Shown one piece after another: positions 55,414-64,000 of a stretch of DNA of 64,000 nt. The stretch covers positions 101,593-165,592 of the forward strand of contig MU405297.1 of assembly GCA_022836615.1 (NCBI GenBank), read 5' to 3'. A program made the position numbers and the translations under genes. Position 1 is the first letter of the stretch. Each line of letters begins with the position of its first letter. Under the pieces are notes generated by a model that was given only the letters and a program-made list of their open reading frames with translations, had not been told where the DNA came from and ran no database searches. This DNA is from Annulohypoxylon bovei var. microspora. Its lineage: Eukaryota; Ascomycota; Sordariomycetes; Xylariales; Hypoxylaceae.

Positions 55414-57285
55414 GACATCGTGTCGCGCAATATTGACGAAGGATTATTAGAAGATTTACACACCAAACCCAGATCAGTGAGCTCTGTGGAAGTAAACGGA
55501 AAGAAGCCATTTTTGATGTTTTTCTTCGATGGAATTTGACGACAATCCAAACCACAGGAGCACACATTCCAGAGCGCAGGATTCGCGTGGCGCTTTGTGT
55601 CTCCAACCAAATTGCGCCGACGCGCCCGTAACACAGCATCAATCATGGTGTCTTTTAGTAGACCATGTTCCTAGTCGGCGCCTGGCGTTTGCAACCCGGC
55701 CAAGGTCATGAAGAGGCCTCTCTGTAGCACGATCATTTTGAGATACCGGTTCTGAGCTAATAGCACGTGTCCATAGGGCCCGAAGCTGAATGTCTGAAGA
55801 GACAAATGTTTCTAGAGTATTCGTATGAGCATTCAATAGAGTATTCTATTACGCAACGTGGCTAATTGTGGTGGCAGGGATCTAAACGTTGTGAGTGGAA
55901 AACGCATCGCGATGTTGATTCTGGGCGGCCATGGTCAAATATCCCTCCTTCAGATTTTACTCTGGCCGAGACAGAGATGTAACCCAAGAGAATTTAAAGA
56001 TAGAAACGTAGAGAAACTCTTTTCCTTTCTTCCATTCTCTTTCTCTTTCTCTCATCTCATTGAGACTATAGCCGGAGTTGCGTTCCGTTTACCTGGATGA
56101 TTCTGGTCTTGTTGATCTCGTCTCCGGGTTTGCAGGACATGACGTTCCAACGTTGGCTCTTGGATCTCAGATATGTATGGAGGTCTAGAGAAGACGGATA
56201 CCATCGGTCCTTCAATGGTAAAGATCTTCCATTCTGACAGCTTCTAGAATCGTGGCGGAGGAAGGGGAGAATAAGAAAGAAACGTCTTTTAGATTGATGT
56301 CTTGCTATTTTCAGCACTTCAGGGTTGAAAAGCAGTTGCGGAGATTCTTGGCGCGAGATGTTGACTTTAGCCTTCACGGCTGAAGTAATTCTTGGGAGTC
56401 CTTGGAAAGTCCTTGGGGGTTGGGTCATGCTACATTTTAGTGGGCTAAGAAGCCTATTGGGTCAATTGGAAACTAAAATTAGCACAATCGCACGTACCTG
56501 GTTATTACCCCGGAGGCCCCGTAGAATTAGTCTTTAGGGAGGGTACTTGGGAATGGTTGCGCTAACATGTAACCGTACTTTCCATAACCTGTGACTAACA
56601 CTGACCTATGGATATGCGAGGGTATAGTTACTCATCCCCAGTTGGTTCTCTAAGTATTTTGTCCATACTGATGTATTTATGTACAAATTCATATATTCTA
56701 CATGCACATGTCACTTCATACATACATGCCTACATCAATTGATCAATTGATGCCCATGTATGGTGTGAGATGTGTAATGATTCTCCCTTTCTAATCATGA
56801 TACCATCATGCGTACCTCCTATCTTGACGTCGGCTTATAGGATATCATTTTATGAAAAACGTGGGGAGATACCACATATACGATTATTCTCTGTTATACA
56901 GATATGTTATACGTACCTCTTGACATAGGAAACACCCGTGGATATGTGCACAAGCAATTAAAGTCAAAATCCTGAGATGTGACCGCTTCCTTCCACGTGT
57001 AGACCAACCTCACCTACCTCAGATTGAAGTTACCAGGTATATCAAATTAACCTTTTTCCTTGGCCCTTTTACATCCGGCGATTTCCTCCATCTTTCCTAG
57101 ACTTCGAATGAAACATAAATTCTCCCATTTCCTCTGAACAGATCCTAAGATTTGCCTCCCATCATCATCGCCACACTTTCCAGTCAAAAGCAAAGAACAG
57201 AAGAACCTAACAAAATCCTCTTCTTCCTACTCAACCTATACATCTCTTTCTCAATACCACCAGAATCGCCAAAAGCAAATTCACC
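55414..57285. promoter_or_regulatory. Divergent intergenic region of 1.9 kb
   Basis: No supported gene; ORFs at 55639-56537 have no coding character. Contains a 20-bp perfect palindrome at 56733-56752. The final 150 bp before 57286 are A/C/T-rich like a fungal 5' UTR. Confidence 0.4.
56733..56752. other. 20-bp perfect palindrome
   Basis: CATCAATTGATCAATTGATG is its own reverse complement over all 20 bases and is built from two TCAATTGA half-sites. It lies 533 bp upstream of the secreted-protein gene in the divergent region, so it is a possible binding site for a dimeric or tetrameric regulator, or a cruciform. Confidence 0.7.
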
Positions 57286-57959
57286 ATGAAGTGGCCCGTC
57301 AACCTCCTACCCCTCGGCCTCCTTGCCGCTTTCGCCTCCGCAGCCCCTATTGTGGAGCGACAGCTCGACCTCTACCAACTTCAAATTTCTTGGTAACTAC
57401 AACAACCTTTAGTTGCTCACTTCCAATTGCCCTTTCTGATGATTTCTGTAGCCCAGCAAACAAGAATGTCGACGGTCGATTCCTTGCAATGAAGAACAAT
57501 ACCTTGGGTGTCTTCGACGGAGATGATGTCTCCCCTGTCAGAGTGTACACTGTCCAAGGTGAAAAAGATGGTCTCAATGAGCTACACACATACCCTGTCG
57601 GCATCGTCGACCACTCTGTCGGACTCTTAGGTCCACCTGGCCTGTTGACTCTCGTCGACATGATGAACCCCAGTACCGTTAAGCCCGGAGAGGGCGAGGT
57701 CGCTCAGTGGGACACTTTCCGTCTTGATGAGGGAAAGCTTACCAACGACGGAGAGGGCCAATGGCTCGCCTTCCCCGGCGTTGGCGCCACCTGGAATGTG
57801 AAATGGTCTGATGGTGAGTACCTATTTGAACATGCCCTAGTTTCCCTTATACTCGATTAGTAACTAACTGCCAAAGGTTCGGCTGTTATCACCGCCGACT
57901 TCATGGTTGTTGATGTCGTATACTCGGATGCCGGTGAAGGCCGCTACAATGGGGATTAA
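57286..57959 (+). CDS. Small secreted protein, unknown function
   Basis: Exons 57286-57392, 57452-57813 and 57877-57959 give 183 aa. The start MKWPVNLLPLGLLAAFASAAP is a signal peptide, followed by IVERQL, which may include a processing site. The mature protein is predicted all-beta, acidic, with a single Cys near its start (QISCPANKNVDGRFLAM) and short repeated strand motifs (GRFLAMKNNTLGVFDGDD; EGQWLAFPGVGATWNVKWSDG), loosely like beta-trefoil or PhiA-type surface proteins. No transmembrane or GPI tail. The length, secretion signal and flanking gene-poor DNA would fit an effector-like or conidial surface protein, but this is not shown. The last acceptor is AAG. Confidence 0.75.
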
Positions 57960-58660
57960 GTTGTGGCCAATGGCGTTAGGGGAGGGGGAAAAGGTATAAT
58001 TATTAATCAAGGTTGAAAAGGCGAAGATGCGACTTCACTAGTAGTGCACTCTCTCACTACTTCGTAGCTTACCTAGTTTTGCGAGGAAAATAATAAAAGT
58101 TGATGCTTTTTGATGTTCGTTTATTACCCCCGCCCCCCCGGTTAAGAATTGGAGCCAATTAGAACTCATGTTAATAGTTGGTCACGATTTTAGTTCCGAT
58201 TATATTTCCGATTACGTGAGTTTCCTGTTTAAATACGATCTTCAAACTCTTATATGAGGCTCTCTTACGCTCGAAAATATATATCGTAAGCCTATCTAGT
58301 GCCCAGGTTCACGACTTCACTCCTTAATCCCTGCTTATATAGCTCCACACAGTCACGATCCTGCTGCTGTACGCCATGTGGCAGTGTGACAGTTATGGGT
58401 CTGTCAGCATAGGGCTGAACTATTCCGAGCTTCTGATTTGTTGGTTCGGACTTCGTTCCCCACATGTATAATCTGCGCCCCCTATAGTCCTAGGGCACAG
58501 CTCATTCGCGAATCACTCATAAGGTCACACAACGACGACATCGAGCCCCGACTTCTCTACCCCTCGTTACAATTAAGCGGAGGCCTTGTTTCTCACAGGT
58601 TCGATCGGACCTTGCCCCGACTCATCTCTTTAGTTCAAACACCTAACAATACCACCATCG
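57960..58660. promoter_or_regulatory. Upstream region of third zinc-cluster regulator
   Basis: 700 bp with a C-rich run (CCCCCGCCCCCCCG) at about 58126-58139 and A/T-rich sequence otherwise. No gene. Confidence 0.4.
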
Positions 58661-60300
58661 ATGGCGCGGAAGGGTAGTGCCAAAGTTAGGACGGGCTGTC
58701 TAACATGCAAGTGCGTTGATCATGTTTGCGACACACTTTCGATACCGTATGTAGAAAGTTAATACTTAGGAATAGGGTCCGTAAGGTAAAATGTGACGAA
58801 ACCAAGCCGCACTGTCGACGTTGCGTATCGACCGGCCGCAAATGTGACGGATATGCGCCACCTCCATCTACTTCGGGACTCTCGTGGCACCGTCCGCGTC
58901 AGCTATTCCCAAACGTCGATGACGCGGGGGAGAGGCGAGCCTTGCAGTTTTTCTGTCAAGCTGCCGGGCCTTCTCTATCGGGTCCGATGGACCCTTACTT
59001 CTGGTAAGAGACGTCTCAATCCAGGATGTCGAGGAGATATCCCGTGCGGAGCTTGTCTAATTATAGCAGGACCCATCTGGTTATGCAATTCTGCACTTTC
59101 GAGCCGGCCGTTAGACACTCGGTTGTTGCGATCAGCTCGCTGTACGAACAGATGCATTCTAAGCCGAACTCGGTACGGCTATTAACCGATAACAGACTGG
59201 CGCTGTGTCACTATAACTCAGCTATCCGGGAGTTGAAATCGATGAACAACGAACCCTTGGTTTTGCTAGTGTGCATTCTATTTGTATGCATCGAGTTTCT
59301 ACTGGGAAATAGAGCACCTGCCATCGAACATTGTAAACATGGCGTCGTCATCCTGGAGAATGTCGAGGCTTCATATCCTTGGACGAAGAAGTACCTCTCC
59401 CCGATATTTCGCCGGTTAACTCTTTTCCCGTTCTTCTTCGCGATCGACAAAACCAGTTTTCCCAGGCTTCTTGGACTGGACGATGAACTCCCAACTTCGT
59501 TCGAGTCGCTCGAAGAGGCACAATTTTACCTAGACGGAATTACAACTAGAACCGTCAGCTTAGTTAGGCGTGGCGACCGTTATCGACTTGAAGACTTGCG
59601 CCATATACCCGTGTCGCCGGAGCTCCTAGAAGAACAGGAAAAGATAAAGTCTTTATTGGACGGGTGGTATTCTCGTTTCCTGGAATTGAAGAATATTCCT
59701 TCTGCGTCTAGTTGGCCGGAAGAGACAGTTTGCAATATCCTCCTGAGATATGATGTATCTATAATATGGGCAGACACAACATTCGAGTACGAAGAGATGA
59801 TATACGACAAGCACATCGATAGATTCCGCTTGATGGTCGCCCGAGCGACGGAGCTACACTCATCGCAAACATCTAATCCAAACCACCCCCAAATCGCTCC
59901 AAAGTTCATATTCGAAATGGGGTTCATGCCACTACTTTATTACGCCGCCCTCAAATGCCGGTGTCTAGAAACAAGGATCCAGGCTCTTTCGCTGATGAAG
60001 AAACTCGGGGCGCCCAGGGAAAGCCTCTGGGAAGCTTCTACGATGTACGCGGTCGGCCGCCGCACTATGGAAATCGAACACGACTTCCTGTTCGACGAGG
60101 AGGGCCAGCCGTCTACGCTGCCTCTTTATCCTGATTTGCCCCCTGATGAGGCGAGGGTACGGGATACTACCACAAGCCCTGTGCTAGTAGTACAAGTCGA
60201 TGCTCAAGGTCAAGAGATCGTAGGAAAAATGGCAGGGTTCTTCAGACGGAGACCCGACGGCAGTATATATCTTCAGACAGAATTTGTTGAAACATCATGA
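58661..60300 (+). CDS. Zn(II)2Cys6 transcription factor
   Basis: Exons 58661-58710, 58776-59003 and 59070-60300 give 502 aa. Splicing to the acceptor at 58773-58775 gives the canonical cluster C13-x2-C16-x6-C23-x6-C30-x2-C33-x6-C40 (CLTCKVRKVKC...CRRC...RKCDGYAPPP). The second splice rebuilds DPYFWTHLVMQFC, then EPAVRHSVVAISSLYEQM, a block seen in many cluster-type fungal regulators. No coiled-coil dimer region is evident after the cluster. The remainder is the usual helical regulatory domain (AIEHCKHGVVILENVE, LLYYAALKCRCLETRIQALSLMKKL). It is the first upstream gene of RTA1-like and cupin genes on the same strand, so it may control them; that is inference from position. Confidence 0.88.
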
Positions 60301-60821
60301 TGATACGTAGGATAATTTTACATATATACACATATATACTAGGTACACATATATAATGATTAAATTAAAACTCAACCTATCACGTTCTTTTTAAGACGTA
60401 AATATCCGGCACGGCTCATTAGTGACTTCAAATTTCGGGATTGGGATACGCAAAATTGATGAGAACGATCAAGAAATATACATACCTATGCGTAGTCCAT
60501 GTCTATCAGGATACACTTGGTATGGGTCCCCCTGAGGCGGAGCTAAACCTGAAGTTGACCCCTGAGTCCCGTTTTCGAAGCGATGATTGGTCGGTTCGGA
60601 CTAGCCCAACGGTCTGGGACTCAGCCTACGATCCTATTGATAGCTTCAACCATGAGTGTAGTAGTAATAAATAGATTTATAAAAGTCTTTAGAGAAGGCG
60701 AAAGCTTGTGGAATATGGATATAGAAAGCCATATAACATTTGTCTTTCTGAGTCCACTTCACCTGTCTTCGAAACTATTGCTCTTGAAAATCAAATTTGT
60801 CCTGTTAGCATAATAACACCG
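60301..60821. promoter_or_regulatory. Upstream region of RTA1-like gene
   Basis: 520 bp with a TATATACACA-type microsatellite at about 60321-60356. A 77-aa ORF at 60441 is not supported. Confidence 0.4.
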
Positions 60822-62218
60822 ATGGCTACGCCAACTCTAGTATTAACGGCGGAGAGCCTCACCAGAACTCTTCGGGTAGCAGCTCGACAAACGACAATAG
60901 CCTTAACGAGCGCCCCAACGGCTACCAACATAGACTTCATAACCACGAAGCATGTCACGATCGACGGATTCACCAATGCCTACGCCACAAACCCTGCCCA
61001 AACAATCGACATCGCGATACCCACGTGTATCCAGACAATACAGCCAGACGCCAACGGATACCTACCTCCAGGGACATGTCACGCCCTCTGGGACTACTAT
61101 CCCTGCTTCTTAGCCGCTGTGGCTTTTACCGTTCTCTTCGGACTGTTGACGCTCGCTCACTTATACCAGGGTATCGCTTATAAAAAGGTAATTGAGCTTC
61201 CATTCACCCTATTATTTCTTCCATACATGTGTTGATCCCGCGAGAACAGAAATTCTGCTGGGTCATCGTCATGGCTAGTTTCTGGGAAACAATGGCCTAC
61301 CTCTTCCGCACGGTCAGCACCCGCTACCAGCATAACACGGCCATATACCTGGTGTTCCAGATCTTCATTCTGCTCTCGCCGCTGTGTAAGTGACAATTCC
61401 TACCATATAGCAGGGTTTTCTTCTAAGACATCATTATAGGGGTTAACGCTTTCGGCTACATGGTCCTCGGCCGGATGGTATACTTCTTCGCCCCCTCGCA
61501 CAAGGTGTTCGGCATACCAGCGCCGACTCTGGCTGCTGCTTTCGTCAGTTTTGGTAAGTCATCAATCAACGTGGTGAAGACATTGTAACTCGTTCCTTCA
61601 TAGTAACAAGTGGAATAACAGATTTCATCGCATTCTGCATCCAGCTCGCGGGCGGCTCGATGGCGGGCCCGACGGCCCCCGCAGACGAGCAGTTACGAGC
61701 CATCCACATATACATGGGAGGCATCGGCCTACAGCAATTCTTCATCGTCGTGTTCGTCGCGTTCGCAGTTAAGTTCCAGCTGGACATGCGCAGCGTGAAC
61801 ACTTCCAGGAGCCGGCGGACTGGATGGAGATCAGGGTGGCGCCCGTTGCTGTTCACGTTGTATGCGTCCTTGATGTGCATCACTGTGAGTAAAAGCCTAT
61901 GACAGATAGCGCGCCATGTGTTGCTGACAGGTTTCTAAGATTCGTATTATATTCCGATTAGTCGAGTTCTCGTCCGGGTCGACTGGCGTGTCGAATCCGT
62001 TGTTGACTAATGAGACGTACTTCTATGTACTTGAGGCCTTGCCGATGCTCCTGGCTATTCTCGCGTTTAATATTATCCATCCAGGGACGGTTCTGGTTGG
62101 GTCCGAGTCCGAGATGCCCGGGCTCTTTTCTACATGCATGGGTTTCCCTCGGAAAAGGAAAGAGTTCAAAAAGCTCAATGAGTTCGACAATGAAGAGATG
62201 TCGATGCTACGAGCTTAG
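60822..62218 (+). CDS. RTA1-family seven-transmembrane protein
   Basis: Exons 60822-61187, 61250-61385, 61440-61553, 61604-61884 and 61931-62218 give 394 aa. Hydrophobic segments in order include CFLAAVAFTVLFGLLTLAHL, FCWVIVMASFWETMAYLFR, IYLVFQIFILLSPLWVNAF, VTSGITDFIAFCIQLAGG, FIVVFVAFAVKFQL, LLFTLYASLMCIT and FYVLEALPMLLAILAFNIIHPG. Family marks are E-x-x-AYLFR, the L-x-P-LW-x-NAFGYMVLGRMV loop, D-x-x-x-x-x-QLAGG and FR-x-VEF near helix 6. RTA1/Rsb1-type proteins are plasma-membrane proteins linked to sterol-drug resistance and sphingoid-base export; the cytosolic tail is charged (FPRKRKEFKK). The start was set at MATPTLVLTAES; a longer in-frame N terminus is less likely. No signal peptide needed. 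Confidence 0.92.
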
Positions 62219-62756
62219 GTATGATATGTAATGGCAAAGGAAGTTGGAATATGGTGTTTCTGCAAGAGATGTTTCGGTATTTCAACGACGAAAAGTCTTC
62301 CAATCGTATCCTGATCTAGATTCTCGTTCTCGGACCCCGAAGCACATTGTGCTCACTCGGATGCTCGTATTAAGTTCCGGGTCAGATCCCGGATTTATAA
62401 GGTCAGCTGCGTCGGAATACCCCAATTATTAACCCCCTTATATACGGCCTTTGCATGGATATGTCACTTTGGCGTTCATGGGTCCTTACTAAAACGCCTC
62501 CTCCGACGGTAAACGGAGAATCATAAAAATGATAAGGCGGATGATTCTAATGGTACTTACCTATATTAATCGTCTTCTCCAATTCCCTTGGCGTAGATAT
62601 AATATGCTGTGACCCCTCACATCATGTCTTATACCATCTTGGTATCTTAAGCTGTCTTAGGTATTCTGTTGAGATTAGACCACCAATCACCAACCGGCGT
62701 CATAGATAGTATATAACACTTAGCTTTGAGAAAGGAAAAAGCATTATTTCGCCAAC
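62219..62756. promoter_or_regulatory. Upstream region of cupin gene
   Basis: About 540 bp without coding signal; a TATATAAC string about 50 bp before the cupin ATG could be a TATA box. Confidence 0.4.
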
Positions 62757-63530
62757 ATGTCGACACACCCACAGGCCGAGTCTTCCCCGCAGCTTTCCCC
62801 GGATCTCCCAAGTACTACTACATACCTGACCGGCCACAACGACGAAGGAAAAGCAATTGTGCACTCGGCACGGCCAGCAGCCTGGAAGGCATTCGAGGGC
62901 GGCACCAGTATGTTTTTGAGACAGATACCGTCTTCCCTTCCTTTAGACCGTTGATTACCTATGTGGGTATACTGTATCTCATCAATTTCATGGTGGTGTA
63001 CTTTTGCGAGGGGAATCCGAATCCTTCGCCGAGCCCGTCGTACATATCGTACATATCGCATACATCGTATACTAACCTCCTCCACCCTAGTGGGCTTCAA
63101 CCAGATCTACACGAACAAGTTCCCATCGAACCTCAACGCCGACGCAGACGTGAAGTACCACGAGCAGATCATCTCCAGCGGGACGCTCGGACTAGCCACC
63201 AAAAATGGGGTGGTCTGCCGAATGGTGGATTTCGGACCGCAGTACGAGTGCATGATGCACCGGACCAAGTCGCTCGACTTCGGGATCATCGTCGAGGGCG
63301 AGGTCGAGATGAAGCTAGACGACGGTACCACGACGCTGATGAAGCGGGGCGATGTGGCCGTCCAACGGGCGACTATGCACGCCTGGCGCAACCCGAGCAC
63401 GACGAACTGGACCCGTATGATATTCGTCCTGCAGGACACGAAGCCGTTGATGGTGAATGGAGAGAAGCTTGGAGAAGATTATGGGAGGGGCACGGAGGGG
63501 CTGCCGCCTAGCGGGAATGATGAAGAGTAG
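62757..63530 (+). CDS. Small cupin-domain protein
   Basis: Exons 62757-62907 and 63091-63530 across a 183-nt phase-1 intron with a TACTAAC branch site give 196 aa. After a short Ser/Pro-rich start, HNDEGKAIVHSARPAAWKAF begins the conserved region. The cupin barrel contains MMHRTKSLDFGIIVEGEVEM (motif 1, with His and Glu) and KRGDVAVQRATMHAWRNPS (motif 2, with the final His), followed by MIFVLQDTKPL. Related fungal cupins occur singly or in secondary-metabolite clusters, where some act as isomerases or decarboxylases; the reaction here is unknown. A metal site is incomplete compared with classic cupins. The intron holds short CGTACATAT repeats at 63040-63073. Last gene in the plus-strand run. 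Confidence 0.88.
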
Positions 63531-64000
63531 GTAGTGAACTACGCCATTCAACTAATGATGGAATATAAAGAAAATAAGAAATGAAGCTATTCTAGCCGTA
63601 ACTAACAAGCTATCGATCTATTCGAACTCTGTCATATTAGGATTCTTCAATGAAAACTTGAAAAGGGGTTAATCCGTACTTGCAGAATCGAGTTTTTGAT
63701 TGTTAACATCTGGGTACTACCTACCTAGTAGCTTGCATGTCAATAGCCTTTTAAGTTCAATGTTGGAAAAAGGAGTCTTTTCTTGATTCATAACTTGGAA
63801 ATATTATGCCTTAGGTAATAAAGCACGTAGTACCAACTCCCAACCCCATTGGTCAATCGAGAAAGCCCCGCCCCCGAGTTCCCCTATCGATAAAAATTTT
63901 ACCCTACTGTACACTCGCCCCCCTGAAATAATGTTAGTACGAATTGCAAAAGTGACTTTATCAACCACCCATGATCTGAGTATCACACCAAGTTTCAATC
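63531..64000. other. 3' flank of cupin gene to window end
   Basis: 470 bp with a TACCTACCTAGTAG motif at about 63720-63731. Minus-strand ORF 63804-63998 is not supported. Confidence 0.4.

Noticed and set aside
58126..58139. C-rich run as a G-quadruplex
   Set aside because: Only one interrupted C/G tract; four separate G runs are not present nearby.
1..64000. CRISPR array, ribosomal RNA, bacterial operons or prophage
   Set aside because: No regularly spaced repeats, rRNA motifs or prokaryotic gene organisation; intron structure is clearly fungal.

Overview
The window is nuclear DNA of a filamentous ascomycete (Pezizomycotina; a Sordariomycete is my best guess, from overall style only). The grounds are short introns of about 45-180 nt with GTRNGT donors and CTAAC/TTAAC-type branch sites, three Zn(II)2Cys6 regulators, GPI-anchored wall proteins, an RTA1-family membrane protein, and a RID/Masc1-type cytosine methyltransferase, which is specific to filamentous ascomycetes. 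Exon models were rebuilt by hand. All complete models stay in frame across their junctions, but none has transcript support.

Layout: 0-8 kb holds a truncated kelch gene (-), an EEF1A-lysine-methyltransferase-4-like gene (+), a MetE-like zinc protein (-) and a long Pro/Ser-rich GPI-anchored wall protein (-). From 8.5 to 12.7 kb there is no gene. A 445-bp non-autonomous hAT element with a perfect 8-bp target-site duplication sits there. The RID-like methyltransferase follows at 12.7-15 kb (-), then a six-exon zinc-cluster regulator (+) and an uncharacterised gene carrying one in-frame amber codon (-). From 22 to 41 kb lies a mostly housekeeping block: XPT1-like purine phosphoribosyltransferase, an oxidoreductase-like mitochondrial protein, a CENP-O/Mcm21-like kinetochore protein, DPM3, a small Pro/His/Tyr-rich protein, a GPI-anchored protein, a SmgGDS-like armadillo protein, ribosomal protein eL13, a tRNA-Lys(UUU) and an ACOT9-like thioesterase. 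From 41.8 to 43.6 kb there is a decayed minus-strand coding relic. From 43.8 to 55.4 kb come an orphan protein, a second zinc-cluster regulator, a multi-pass membrane gene with a premature amber codon, an M14 carboxypeptidase and a membrane lipase-like protein that has lost its nucleophile serine. From 57.3 to 63.5 kb four genes run head to tail on the plus strand: a small secreted protein, a third zinc-cluster regulator, an RTA1-like protein and a cupin. This is the best candidate for a co-regulated group.

The most unusual object is the tRNA-Lys(UUU) at 38945-39098. It folds perfectly, has a normal 18-nt intron after position 37, and has a second 62-nt insertion exactly at the T-stem/T-loop junction. 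That insertion looks like a spliceosomal intron (GTAAGT start, ATTAAC branch-like site, TAG end) inside a gene that otherwise looks Pol III-transcribed, with a T6 terminator 14 nt downstream. Other points of interest are two genes each broken by a single TAG, a 20-bp perfect palindrome, and a TAGGTACCTA-type motif scattered through the intergenic regions.
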